NCBI RefSeq assembly: GCF_007988825.1
Contig: NZ_BJUW01000015.1
Span: 1 to 64,000, forward strand
Origin: Microbacterium aerolatum
GTDB taxonomy: Bacteria > Actinomycetota > Actinomycetes > Actinomycetales > Microbacteriaceae
Length of the DNA: 64,000 bases
Direction of reading: 5' to 3'
Positions 35,104 through 44,877 of the stretch are shown piece by piece. Under the pieces are notes generated by a model. It made no database searches. It saw only the letters and a program-made list of their open reading frames with translations, and had not been told where the DNA came from. The position numbers were made by a program, and so were the translations under genes. Positions within the stretch are counted from its first letter, which is position 1; each line of letters starts with the position of its first letter.

Positions 35104-36384
35104 GTGGCTACTGTGAACCCGCCGCGCGGCATGCGCGACATCCTCCCCGCTGACAAGGCGCGCCGCGAGAGCCTGCTCGCCGTCATCCGCGAGCGCTATC
35201 GGGCGCACGGCTTCGACGAGATCGAGACCCCCGCGGTCGAGGAGTACGACCGTCTGCATGCGGGCATCGGCGGAGACAACGAGAAGCTGTCCTACAACAT
35301 CCTGCGCCGGGGCCTGGATGCCGACGCGATCCGCACCGGCGCCGATGACCCGTCCGCGCTGAGCGACCTCGGTCTGCGCTACGACCTCACGGTCCCGCTC
35401 GCCCGGTTCTACGCCAGCAACCGCGGGCAGCTCCCCGCCGTGTTCCGCGCCATCCAGATCGGTCCGGTCTGGCGGGCCGAGCGTCCGCAGAAGGGCCGCT
35501 ACCGCCAGTTCATGCAGTGCGACATCGACATCATGGGCGACGACTCGGCACGCGCCGAGGCCGAGCTCATGGTCGCATCCCTCGATGCCCTCGGCGCACT
35601 GGGACTCGACGGCGCGACGGTGCGCGTCAACGACCGACGCGTGCTCGACTGGATGCTGGACGACTTCGGCTTCGCCGCCGACGAGCGCCCCGGCGTGCTG
35701 ATCACGATCGACAAGCTCGACAAGATCGGCCCGGACGGCATCGTCGCCGAACTGCGCGAACGGGGTGCCACGGCATCCGCCGTCGACGCGTTCGACGCCT
35801 ACCTGCGCCGCCCTCAGACCCTGGAGTACAACCCGTACGGCGAACGGCAGATCCGCAAGGCGCTGCCCGAGGGCGCACCCGACGAGATCGTCGCGCACCT
35901 GGTCGGAATCGGCGAGGCCGTCGCGGCGGGCACGGGCGCGACGGACATCCCGCTCGTGTTCGATCCGTTCCTGGTGCGCGGCATGGGCTACTACACCGGC
36001 ACGATCTTCGAGCTCGCGCACCCCTCGGTGTCGTACTCGCTCGGCGGTGGCGGACGCTACGACGGCATGATCGGCCGCTTCCTCGGCCAGCAGGTGCCCG
36101 CCGTGGGATTCTCGCTCGGATTCGAGCGGCTCGCCGACCTGCTCGATCAGGCGGCGGATGCCGGCAGCCAGGCCATCGTCCTCGTCCACGACGCCGACGT
36201 GCCCCTGGCAGAGCTCATCGCCCACAAGGCTGCCCTCATGGTGCATGGCCGTGTGCGGCTGGAGCGCCGGGTGAAGAACTTCAAGGCCCTGCTCGAGCGG
36301 TCCGCCGCCGACGGCTACAACGCCTTCGCGACGGTCTCGGCCGGCGTCGAGCCGGGGACGCTGGAACTCAAGCCCCTCAGCTGA
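35104..36384 (+). CDS. hisS: Histidyl-tRNA synthetase
   Basis: The 426-residue class II HisRS. Motif 1 lies around PRGMRDILP and following residues. The ATP/histidine site is seen as GLRYDLTVPLARFYA (about 100), motif 2 as QIGPVWRAERPQKGRYRQF (about 120), and the histidine loop as RGMGYYTGTIFEL (about 295). Motif 3 is GFSLGFERL (about 340). The GTG at 35104 fits the family's N-terminus; the ribosome site is weak. The large palindrome lies just upstream. Confidence 0.96.
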   Translation: MATVNPPRGMRDILPADKARRESLLAVIRERYRAHGFDEIETPAVEEYDRLHAGIGGDNEKLSYNILRRGLDADAIRTGADDPSALSDLGLRYDLTVPLARFYASNRGQLPAVFRAIQIGPVWRAERPQKGRYRQFMQCDIDIMGDDSARAEAELMVASLDALGALGLDGATVRVNDRRVLDWMLDDFGFAADERPGVLITIDKLDKIGPDGIVAELRERGATASAVDAFDAYLRRPQTLEYNPYGERQIRKALPEGAPDEIVAHLVGIGEAVAAGTGATDIPLVFDPFLVRGMGYYTGTIFELAHPSVSYSLGGGGRYDGMIGRFLGQQVPAVGFSLGFERLADLLDQAADAGSQAIVLVHDADVPLAELIAHKAALMVHGRVRLERRVKNFKALLERSAADGYNAFATVSAGVEPGTLELKPLS

Positions 36385-36440
36385 GTCCGCTGGCGACGGC
36401 CGTTCACGCCCCGTTCACGAGTGCCCTGTCGAATGAGGGC

Positions 36441-37232
36441 ATGATCCGGGTGCGCATCCTCATGATCGGCGCGACGATGGGCGTCGTCGCGCTCGGCGTG
36501 CGGATGCTGCTGACCAGACAGGCCGCGATCGCCCGGCGCCGCATCGGCAAACCCCTGGGCGAGATCTCGCTGGACGCCGACCGGGTGTGGAAGAAGTCGC
36601 TCGAGGGCCGGCCGATCCAACTGCTGCTGCTCGGCGACTCGCTCGCCGCTGGCCTCGGCGCCGAACGCCGTAAGGAGACGCTCGGCGGGCGGCTTGCCAA
36701 GTCCGTCGCGAAACGGATGCTGCGGCCGGTGCGGCTGCGGACTGCCGCGGTCGTCGGGTCGGAGTCGACCGCCCTCGCCGGTCAGATCGACGGCTTGCCC
36801 GACGACTACCGAGCGGACGCGGCGGTGATCGTGGTCGGCGGCAACGACGTCACGCACATGGTGCCGCCGCGGTCTGCCGCAGCCGAACTCGAGAGCGCGA
36901 TCATCCGCCTGCAGGAGCGCGGGACGCCGGTGATCGTCGGCACCTGTCCCGATCTGGGAACGCTCCAGCCCGTGCCGCAGCCGCTGCGCACGCTGCTGTC
37001 GCGGATGTCGTACCGACTGGCGCTCGAGCAGACCAGGGTGGCCTGGCGCACCGGGGCCGTGCCGGTCGATCTGCGACGAGCCGTCGGCACGACGTTCCGC
37101 GAGCAGCCCGACGAGATGTTCAGTCTCGACCGCTTCCACCCGAGCGCCGCCGGCTACCGGCGCACCGCCGAGGCGCTGCTGCCCGCCGTCGAGATGGTGC
37201 TCAGGCAGTCTGCTCCGCTGCTGGCGCGCTGA
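36441..37232 (+). CDS. SGNH/GDSL-type hydrolase
   Basis: A 263-residue SGNH hydrolase. Block I is LLLGDSLAAGLG (nucleophile serine near residue 63), block III is VVGGNDVTH (about 130), and block V is DRFHPSAAGY with the catalytic histidine (about 235). An N-terminal hydrophobic helix (MIRVRILMIGATMGVVALGVRMLL) is a signal anchor, so the enzyme works at or outside the membrane, likely on ester or acyl groups of wall or lipid. The 3' end overlaps the convergent VOC gene by 32 bp. Confidence 0.85.
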   Translation: MIRVRILMIGATMGVVALGVRMLLTRQAAIARRRIGKPLGEISLDADRVWKKSLEGRPIQLLLLGDSLAAGLGAERRKETLGGRLAKSVAKRMLRPVRLRTAAVVGSESTALAGQIDGLPDDYRADAAVIVVGGNDVTHMVPPRSAAAELESAIIRLQERGTPVIVGTCPDLGTLQPVPQPLRTLLSRMSYRLALEQTRVAWRTGAVPVDLRRAVGTTFREQPDEMFSLDRFHPSAAGYRRTAEALLPAVEMVLRQSAPLLAR

Positions 37233-37719
37233 ACGACGCGGCCCACTCCTCGACCCTCTTCGCGCTCTCGGCTGGGGAGATGTCCTCGATCCGCGTCATC
37301 AGTGACCAGCGAACGCCGAAAGGATCGCGGATGCTGGCGAAGCGGTCGCCCGAGACGAAGACGGATGCCGGTTCTCGCACGGTCGCCCCCGCGGCTTCGG
37401 CGCGAGCCAGCACTGCGTCCACATCGGGTACGTACAGGCCGAGCGAATAGCAGTCGTCGTCGCCTGCGGGAGGAGGTACGAGCCTGTAGTCGGGGCTCGG
37501 CTCGCCGATCTGCAGCAGTCCGAGGCCGAAGTCGAGATCGGCGTGCACGACCACGCCGCCCATCTCGGTCACGTCGATCACCGTCGCACCGAACACGTCG
37601 CGGTAGAACGCGATGGCATCCGCCGCCTGCGGGATCGCGAGGAAAGGGGTGAGCGAGGTGGCGTTGTTCGGGCGGCCGTTCGTGGTGTGCGTGCCGGTGA
37701 GGCCTGTCGTGGTGTCCAT
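37201..37719 (-). CDS. VOC-superfamily (glyoxalase/bleomycin-resistance fold) protein
   Basis: A 172-residue vicinal-oxygen-chelate protein. Two beta-alpha-beta-beta-beta modules can be traced (first around FYRDVFGATVIDV, second ending RDPFGVRWSLM). The DPFGVRW end is the common signature of PhnB-like and glyoxalase-like members; metal-binding residues cannot be assigned firmly. It is divergent from the AraC gene, which may control it, and overlaps the SGNH hydrolase by 32 bp at their 3' ends. Substrate unknown. Confidence 0.85.
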   Translation of the reverse strand: MDTTTGLTGTHTTNGRPNNATSLTPFLAIPQAADAIAFYRDVFGATVIDVTEMGGVVVHADLDFGLGLLQIGEPSPDYRLVPPPAGDDDCYSLGLYVPDVDAVLARAEAAGATVREPASVFVSGDRFASIRDPFGVRWSLMTRIEDISPAESAKRVEEWAASFSAPAAEQTA

Positions 37720-37800
37720 GTCGCCACGCTATGACCGCGAAGCGGCGGGGCGCTTGGAGATTCGCGACACGATGTCGGCAGAGCGTCCTATCGTCGAGAC

Positions 37801-38580
37801 ATGATCGACACGCGGCGCGGGATCCTGTACCCCGCGCGGATGCCGGAATTCCACCGGTTGCCCCCGCCCACTGGGGCCGCAGAGCTCGTCGAGTGGTTCT
37901 GGATTCCGGAATGGGATGTCGAGCAGGGCCGCGTCTCGCGGCAGGACGTCATCGCGTTCCCGGCCCTCAATCTCGTGGTGCAGCCAGACGGCGTCGAGCT
38001 CGTCGGCGCCTCGACCACCGCGACGCGCCGCGATCTGACCGGACGCGGCTGGGGCGTGGGAGCGCTGCTGCGGCCGGCATCCGTTCCTGCGCTCGTCGAC
38101 GATCCTGCGGCGCTGCGCGATGACTCGGTGCCCTTCGACGCGGTCGGCCTGCATCGCAGCGTGTGCGAGGCCATGGGCGAGGGCGGGCCCGCCGGGCGGG
38201 AACGAGCAGTCCAGGTGTTCGCCGATTGGCTCGTCGAGCGCGTCGGCGAGATCGACACTGTCCCACGGCAGGCGAATGAGATGTCGACGATGCTGATGGG
38301 AGATGCGACCGTCCTCCGGGCCGAGGATGCCGCAGCGCGGCTGGCGATGTCGGTGCGCACTCTGCAGCGACTCGCGCACCGGTACGTGGGACTGTCGCCC
38401 GCCGCGATGATCCGGCGGCGTCGGCTGCAGGAGGCCGCTCAGCGGGTTCGGGATCAACCCGATGTGGATCTGGCGGCGCTCGCCGCCGAACTCGGCTACG
38501 CCGATCACGCGCATCTGACCAACGACTTCCGCGCCGTGCTGAACATCACGCCGCGGGCGTACCGTTCCGCGCGCGGGTGA
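37801..38580 (+). CDS. AraC-family transcriptional regulator
   Basis: A 259-residue regulator with a C-terminal AraC double helix-turn-helix (about 165-255; first helix pair around AAARLAMSVRTLQRLAHRYVG, second LAALAAELGYADHAHLTNDF). The N-terminal half is a cupin-like sensing domain beginning with EFHRLPPPTGAAELVEWFWIP, of the type often paired with small-molecule resistance genes. It is divergent from the VOC gene, a common regulator-target pairing. TATCGT 6 nt before the ATG suggests a leaderless start. Its 3' end overlaps the convergent permease gene by 35 bp. Confidence 0.88.
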   Translation: MIDTRRGILYPARMPEFHRLPPPTGAAELVEWFWIPEWDVEQGRVSRQDVIAFPALNLVVQPDGVELVGASTTATRRDLTGRGWGVGALLRPASVPALVDDPAALRDDSVPFDAVGLHRSVCEAMGEGGPAGRERAVQVFADWLVERVGEIDTVPRQANEMSTMLMGDATVLRAEDAAARLAMSVRTLQRLAHRYVGLSPAAMIRRRRLQEAAQRVRDQPDVDLAALAAELGYADHAHLTNDFRAVLNITPRAYRSARG

Positions 38581-39796
38581 TGCGCAGCCGGACCATCCGG
38601 TAGACGACGCCCACGATCACGATGCCCGTTCCGATCAGCGATGCGACGACCGGCAGCGTGTTCACGAGCAGGAGACATCCCAGCACGCCCAGCACCTGCA
38701 GCGCACGCGGATACCGGCGCGCTGCGCCGACCTGCCGGAACGCCGCCGCGTTCGCGATCAGGTAGTACAGCAGCACGCCGAACGACGAGAACCCGATCGC
38801 CCCGCGCAGATCGGCGACGAGGACGACGGCGATCACGATGAGCGCGACGAGGATCTCGGCTCGGTACGGCACCTGCCACCGGGGGTGCACGGCGCCGAGG
38901 AACCGCGGCAGATCGGATTCGCGGGCCATCGCCAGGGTCGTTCGTCCGATGCCGGTCAGCAGCGCGAGGAGCGCGCCGAGGGATGCCGTCGCCGCCGCGA
39001 TCCGGACAACGGGTTCAAGCACCGTCAGCCCTGCGGCATCGACGACCGCGGCGAGCGGGGCGGCGTGGGTGGCGGCATCCGCCCCGAGGGTGAGCACCAC
39101 GACGACGGCGACCAGCGCGTACACGATGAGCGCGCCCGTGAGCGCGAGCACGATCGCGCGCGGGATGCTGCGCGCGGGGTCGCGCACCTCCTCGCCCATG
39201 GTGGCGATGCGCGCGTACCCGGCGAACGCGAAGAACAGCAGCCCCGCACCCTGCAGCACGCCGTAGGCGGTGAGGTCGGGGAGCGGGGTCGGGTCCGCCG
39301 TCGATGCCGACGAGAACCCGATCGCGACCACGACGGCCAGGCCGAGCAGTGAGACCACGACGAGGATCCGGGTGAGCAGCGCAGTGCGCGTGACGCCGAA
39401 GCAGTTCACCGCCGCGAGCGCGGCGACGGCGGCGACCGCGATCACGGTCTCCCATCCGGCGGGGGCGGCGTAGGCGGCGAAGGTCATCGCCATCGCGGCG
39501 CAGCTGGCGAGCTTGCCGATCAGGAAGCTCCAGCCGGCGACGAAGCCCCACCACGGTCCGATCTCGGCACGGGCGTAGGCATAGGTGCCGCCGGCGACGG
39601 GATGCACGGCGGCGAGCTGTGCCGAGGACGTCGCATTGCAGAACGCGACCACCGCCGCGATCGCGAGCGCGATGAAGAGCCCCGAGCCCGCGGCCGCAGT
39701 CGCCGGTCCCCACACCGAGAAAACGCCGGCGCCGATCATGGAGCCGAGGCCGATGGCGACGGCATCCGTCAGGGACAGGCGGCGAGCGAGATTCAC
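38546..39796 (-). CDS. APC-superfamily amino acid permease
   Basis: A 416-residue transporter with about twelve helices. Helix 1 carries the broken-helix signature IGLGSMIGAGVFSVWGPATAAAGSG, followed by AVHPVAGGTYAYARAEIGPWWGF and FAFAGYARIATMGEEVRDP in helix 6 and the next loop. This is typical of APC amino acid/polyamine permeases. The GTG at 39796 gives the natural N-terminus VNLARRLSLTDAVAIG; an upstream ATG is out of frame. The substrate is unknown, probably an amino acid. Confidence 0.88.
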   Translation of the reverse strand: MNLARRLSLTDAVAIGLGSMIGAGVFSVWGPATAAAGSGLFIALAIAAVVAFCNATSSAQLAAVHPVAGGTYAYARAEIGPWWGFVAGWSFLIGKLASCAAMAMTFAAYAAPAGWETVIAVAAVAALAAVNCFGVTRTALLTRILVVVSLLGLAVVVAIGFSSASTADPTPLPDLTAYGVLQGAGLLFFAFAGYARIATMGEEVRDPARSIPRAIVLALTGALIVYALVAVVVVLTLGADAATHAAPLAAVVDAAGLTVLEPVVRIAAATASLGALLALLTGIGRTTLAMARESDLPRFLGAVHPRWQVPYRAEILVALIVIAVVLVADLRGAIGFSSFGVLLYYLIANAAAFRQVGAARRYPRALQVLGVLGCLLLVNTLPVVASLIGTGIVIVGVVYRMVRLRITRARNGTPAA

Positions 39797-39833
39797 GCGC
39801 TCATCGTGCCACGCAGAGGTGAACGGATGGTTC

Positions 39834-40307
39834 TCAGCCGCGGCGGGCCTCGGTGACCCGCTTCTTCTCGCGGACGTACACCTCGCGGCGCACCCGCGCG
39901 ACGACGTCACCCTCGCGATCGGTGATCTCGGTCTCGAACCATTCGAGCACCTTCGCGCCGCCCTTCGCGCGCTCGCGCAGCGCCTCCGCCTGAGCCTTCG
40001 AGACGTGGAAATGCGCGGTGAGCACGCCGCGTCCCGGCTTGACGAACTCGATCTCACCCCGCGTGTCCCACACGACGTAGTCGCGCCCGAGCTGATGCAT
40101 CACCAGCATGAAGAAGTACGGATCGGTCATGGCCGACATGGAACCGCCGAACGCGGTCTTGACGTAGTTCCTGGTGAACACGTTGACGTGCAGCTCGACC
40201 GTCGCGTGCGTCCAGTCCTCGCTGAAGCGACGAATGCGGATGCCGCTGAACAGGTTCGGGATCCACAGGCTCATGCCCACGGCGAGACGGCGCGGAGTGA
40301 TCTTCAT
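39834..40307 (-). CDS. DUF4442 hotdog-fold protein
   Basis: A 157-residue protein that I place in DUF4442, thioesterase-like hotdog proteins. Typical features are the N-terminal NLFSGIRI, the TAFGGSMSAMTDPYFFMLVMHQLG helix, and the strand WDTRGEIEFVKPGRG. The family's enzymatic role is not settled; acyl-CoA thioesterase-like activity is the usual guess. The ATG at 40307 is preferred over an upstream in-frame start that would add 29 unrelated residues. It is divergent from the GntR operon. Confidence 0.8.
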   Translation of the reverse strand: MKITPRRLAVGMSLWIPNLFSGIRIRRFSEDWTHATVELHVNVFTRNYVKTAFGGSMSAMTDPYFFMLVMHQLGRDYVVWDTRGEIEFVKPGRGVLTAHFHVSKAQAEALRERAKGGAKVLEWFETEITDREGDVVARVRREVYVREKKRVTEARRG

Positions 40308-40355
40308 GGCTTCAGTCTGCTGAGCATCCGCGTGCGACGGAAAGCATTTGCAGGG

Positions 40356-40385
40356 TTGTGACAGTTGTTCTAGTAGTATTAGAAT
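40356..40385 (+). promoter_or_regulatory. Promoter of the GntR operon with palindromic operator
   Basis: A -35-like TTGTGA (40356-40361) and -10-like TAGAAT (40380-40385) are 18 bp apart. The 17-bp near-palindrome TTCTAGTAGTATTAGAA (40368-40384) fills the spacer and -10. Its A/T richness stands out in this GC-rich window. It is the likely autoregulatory site of the GntR protein encoded next. Confidence 0.65.
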
Positions 40386-40409
40386 TAGTCGCATTACGGA
40401 AGGAAGCAG

Positions 40410-40760
40410 ATGCTGATCAGGATCGATGCGGACAGTTCACGTCCGCTGTTCGAGCAGGTCGCCTCGTCTGTGCGCGGTGACATCCTCGCCGGCCGGCTCG
40501 GCCCCGGCGATCGGCTTCCGACCGCGCGCGAGGTCGCCGAGGCGCTCGAGATCAACCTGCACACCGTGCTGCGTGCGTATCAGCAGCTGCGGGACGAGCG
40601 GCTGATCGACCTCCGTCGCGGGCGCGGCGCCGTGGTCGCGGCATCCGCCGCGCCTCTCGCCGAGCTCGCCGGTGACATCGCAGATCTCGTCCGCCGCGCA
40701 TCCTCGCTCGGCATCTCGCCCACCACACTCGCCGCCATCATCACGGAGACGGATTCATGA
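40410..40760 (+). CDS. GntR-family regulator, YtrA subfamily
   Basis: A 116-residue GntR protein: a winged helix (about 10-75; PLFEQVASSVRGDILAG, LPTAREVAEALEINLHTVLRAYQQL) with only a short C-terminal dimerisation helix, as in YtrA-type regulators, which usually control adjacent membrane-protein or ABC-transporter genes. AAGGAAG precedes the ATG. It overlaps the next gene by 4 bp (ATGA), and that gene overlaps the third by 4 bp: a tight three-gene operon. Confidence 0.92.
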   Translation: MLIRIDADSSRPLFEQVASSVRGDILAGRLGPGDRLPTAREVAEALEINLHTVLRAYQQLRDERLIDLRRGRGAVVAASAAPLAELAGDIADLVRRASSLGISPTTLAAIITETDS

Positions 40761-41752
40761 ACACGCACGCACGCCGCCCCGACGACATCCGCCGCGCACG
40801 CCGCGCGTTCCTCCTCGTCGGGCTGGTCGCTCCGATCGCCATCGCCGCCGCCGCGGTCGTCCTCATCCTCATCTGGCTGCCGGGTCTACCGGACCAGGTC
40901 GTCATGCACTGGGGTGCGAACGGTCCGGACGGTTTCGGCAGCCCCGCCATGTTCGTCTGGATCCAGGTGATCGTCGGGCTGAGCATCCCGCTGCTGATGA
41001 CGCTGCCCGTGCTGGCGACAATGCGGGAGTCGTGGGGCATCACCTGCCGCTTCCTCGGTGCGATGTCGCTCGGCGTATCGGTCCTGATCGCGGTCGCATC
41101 GGCCGGGTCGGTCGCGATCCAGCGGGGCGATGCGGACGGTTCGGGGATCGGCGCGGTTCTCGGTATCGGCTTCGCGGGCATGCTCGTGTTCGGCGTGATC
41201 GGCTGGTTCCTGCAGCCGCGAGTGACGACCGCGCAGACATCGGGGCGCGCCGCGCACCTGGACCTGGCTCCGGGAGAGAGGGCGGCCTGGTTCGGAACGG
41301 CAGCCATGGGGCGAACCGGCGTCGTCTTCCTCGTGCTGGCGGTGCTGATCCTGATCGCCATCACGGTGTGGGTGCTCCTGATGGACCAGGGCGCCGGGTG
41401 GATCCTCGCGATCGTGACCGCGCTGGTCATCCTGCTGATCGCCACGACTCTCGTCTTCCGCATCCGGGTGAGCGCCGACGGTCTGCGCGTGCACTCGATC
41501 GCCGGCTGGCCGCGCTGGAGCATCCCCGCCTCGGAGATCACCGAGGCTCGAGCCGTCCAGGTCAACCCGATGGCGGAGTTCGGCGGGTGGGGCGTGCGCT
41601 TCGCCGTCGACGGACGGATGGGGGTCGTGCTGCGCACCGGCGAGGGGCTGCAGGTCACGCGCCACTCTGGGCGCACCTTCGTCGTCACGACCGATGACGC
41701 CGCCACCGCAGCATCCGTCCTCAACACCGCCGTCAAGGGAGTGAAGCCATGA
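40757..41752 (+). CDS. DUF1648 membrane protein
   Basis: A 331-residue membrane protein. The N-terminal DUF1648 motif LPDQVVMHWGANGPDGFGSP (about 48-67) follows the first helix; about six membrane helices in all and a C-terminal soluble domain (about 240-331). DUF1648 proteins include the SdpI immunity proteins of Bacillus and many GntR-linked proteins of unknown role. It is coupled on both sides by ATGA overlaps. Confidence 0.85.
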   Translation: MNTHARRPDDIRRARRAFLLVGLVAPIAIAAAAVVLILIWLPGLPDQVVMHWGANGPDGFGSPAMFVWIQVIVGLSIPLLMTLPVLATMRESWGITCRFLGAMSLGVSVLIAVASAGSVAIQRGDADGSGIGAVLGIGFAGMLVFGVIGWFLQPRVTTAQTSGRAAHLDLAPGERAAWFGTAAMGRTGVVFLVLAVLILIAITVWVLLMDQGAGWILAIVTALVILLIATTLVFRIRVSADGLRVHSIAGWPRWSIPASEITEARAVQVNPMAEFGGWGVRFAVDGRMGVVLRTGEGLQVTRHSGRTFVVTTDDAATAASVLNTAVKGVKP

Positions 41753-42690
41753 CCCGCATCCGACCCGCCGCAACCATCTCATTCATCGTCCTCGCGATGG
41801 GTCTCGCCTGGCTCGTCACCCTGCCGCTGTGGGGGAGCGGGGGCGTCGCGAGCCCGCTGTTCGGCGTGCTGGTCCCGGTGATGATGTTCACCCCGACGAT
41901 CGCCGCGATCATCGTGATGCTCGCGCTGCGACCCGTTCCGAAGGGGCAGTGGCTGAGGTTCCTCGGGATGTGGCCGCTGCGCCCGGCGAAGCGCGTCGTC
42001 TGGATGACGATCATCGGGCTGTTCGCGCCATTCGTGCTGGTCGTGGCATCCGTGTTCGTCGCGGCGCTGTGCGGCTGGGTGCAGCTCGACCTGGTGAACT
42101 TCTCCGGCTTCGCCCAGACGCTGGCGGCGACCATGCCGGAGGGCACCCCGATGCCGCCGGCGATCATCGTCATCGTCTCGCAACTGGTGATGATCCCGAT
42201 CGCTGCGGCCACCGTGAACGCCGTCGTCGCCTTCGGCGAGGAGCTCGGCTGGCGAGGATTCCTCGTGCCGGCCCTCAGGCCGCTGGGCACCTGGCCGGCG
42301 CTGCTCATCAGCAGCGCGATCTGGGGGCTGTGGCACGCACCGATCATCCTGCTCGGATACAACTTCGCCCGCTACGACATCACAGGGGTGCTGCTCATGA
42401 CCGCCGGCTGCATCGCCTGGGGCGTGCTGCTCGGATGGCTGCGCCTGCGATCGGCATCCGTGTGGCCGGCGGTGTTCGCCCACGGGATGATGAACGCGTG
42501 CGCGGCTCTGGTCGGCCTCGTCTACGCGGCAGGCACGACGTTCGACATGGCGCTCGCCGGTCCGCTCGGCGTCGCCGGATGGATCGTCTGCGCGGCCGTC
42601 GTGGTCGTGCTCGCGCTGACTGGGCAGTTCCGCCGTCAGCCGGAGCTCGACGGCGCGCCGGGGCGGCTGCTCTCGGCGCCGCGCGGCTGA
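41749..42690 (+). CDS. CPBP-family intramembrane glutamic protease-like protein
   Basis: A 313-residue, about eight-helix protein of the CPBP (CAAX protease/bacteriocin-processing) family. The catalytic motifs are all visible: EELGWRGFLVP (about 163), WGLWHAPIILLG with the histidine (about 190), and FAHGMMNACAALVG (about 245). Members act as intramembrane proteases, and in some bacteria in bacteriocin maturation or immunity. As third gene of the GntR-DUF1648-CPBP operon it is probably part of an envelope-stress or immunity response. Confidence 0.9.
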   Translation: MTRIRPAATISFIVLAMGLAWLVTLPLWGSGGVASPLFGVLVPVMMFTPTIAAIIVMLALRPVPKGQWLRFLGMWPLRPAKRVVWMTIIGLFAPFVLVVASVFVAALCGWVQLDLVNFSGFAQTLAATMPEGTPMPPAIIVIVSQLVMIPIAAATVNAVVAFGEELGWRGFLVPALRPLGTWPALLISSAIWGLWHAPIILLGYNFARYDITGVLLMTAGCIAWGVLLGWLRLRSASVWPAVFAHGMMNACAALVGLVYAAGTTFDMALAGPLGVAGWIVCAAVVVVLALTGQFRRQPELDGAPGRLLSAPRG

Positions 42691-42740
42691 GCAGGACCGC
42701 CGCCCTTGACGCCGCACGGGCGCGACGGTTGGGTGGAGCC

Positions 42741-43421
42741 ATGGCCCAATCGACGCCCGAGAACTGGCGACGCACAGACGAGTTCCTCTCCGATCTCCTC
42801 GTCGGGCACGACCCAGGGTTGGAGGCGGCCCTGGCCGCTCAGCGGGGTGCCGGGATGCCGCCCATCGAGGTTGCCCCGGTCAGCGGAAAGCTGCTGAATC
42901 TGCTCGCCCGCATCCGCGGCGCCCGCCGCGCGCTCGAGATCGGCACTCTCGGCGGATACTCCACCATCTGGCTGGCCAGAGGAGTCGGCGACGGCGGCGA
43001 GGTAGTCTCCATCGAGGCGGAGCCCGCCAATGCCGCCATCGCGCGCGCGAGCATCGACGCCGCCGGCATCGGCGATCGCGTCGCGATCCGCATCGGCCGG
43101 GCCGCCGACGTGCTGCCGACGCTGGAGGGCTCCGAGCCGTTCGACCTCGTCTTCATCGACGCCGACAAGCAGTCCAACACGATCTACCTCGACTGGGCCG
43201 CACGGCTCGGGAGAACCGGCACAGTCGTCGTGCTCGACAACGTCGGCCGTGAGGGCGAGATCGTGAACGAGGACACCGATGACCCGATGGTCGCCGGCAC
43301 CCGCGACGGCCTGCGGATGCTGGCCGAGGATCCGCGCTTCGACGCGACCGCGCTGCAGACCGTTGGCATAAAGGGCTGGGACGGCGTCGCGCTCGCTCTC
43401 GTCCTGTCGCCCGGTCCCTGA
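42741..43421 (+). CDS. SAM-dependent O-methyltransferase (class I, family 3)
   Basis: A 226-residue methyltransferase of the catechol/caffeoyl-CoA type. The SAM-binding loop is ALEIGTLGGYSTIWLA (about 65-80), the acidic strand VVSIEAEP follows, and the metal-binding DADKQSN is near residue 145. It methylates hydroxyl groups on small aromatic or similar molecules; the substrate is unknown. The ATG at 42741 has TGGAG upstream. The last two codons and the stop lie within a copy of the CTTCGACAGGCTCAGGG repeat. Confidence 0.88.
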   Translation: MAQSTPENWRRTDEFLSDLLVGHDPGLEAALAAQRGAGMPPIEVAPVSGKLLNLLARIRGARRALEIGTLGGYSTIWLARGVGDGGEVVSIEAEPANAAIARASIDAAGIGDRVAIRIGRAADVLPTLEGSEPFDLVFIDADKQSNTIYLDWAARLGRTGTVVVLDNVGREGEIVNEDTDDPMVAGTRDGLRMLAEDPRFDATALQTVGIKGWDGVALALVLSPGP

Positions 43422-43434
43422 GCCTGTCGAAGGG
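43413..43434 (-). repeat. CTTCGACAGGCTCAGGG repeat overlapping a stop codon
   Basis: A copy of the dispersed repeat that supplies the final Gly-Pro and the TGA stop (43419-43421) of the O-methyltransferase gene. Confidence 0.85.
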
Positions 43435-43495
43435 CGGATGCCGCGCACTAGACTGGCCACGGATCGACGACGCTCCACAACCACCCTTTCTCTGA

Positions 43496-44791
<1,296 letters not shown>

Positions 44792-44837
44792 ACGCTGACC
44801 GGAGCCCGCTGAGGCACGCGCGCAGCTGAGACACGAC

Positions 44838-44877
44838 AGAAGGGGGAACCATGACCAGGCGTCCGGTTCCCCCTTCT
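44838..44877 (+). promoter_or_regulatory. 13-bp hairpin enclosing the divIC ribosome site and start codon
   Basis: AGAAGGGGGAACC (44838-44850) pairs perfectly with GGTTCCCCCTTCT (44865-44877). The 14-nt loop begins exactly with the ATG at 44851, and the purine-rich left arm is the ribosome-binding site. It can act either as the eno terminator or as a translational gate on divIC. Confidence 0.75.

Noticed and set aside
33019..36246. A 1075-codon open frame on the minus strand opposite nhaA, mazG and hisS
   Set aside because: It crosses three well-recognised genes on the other strand; the translation is low-complexity and carries no family signature.
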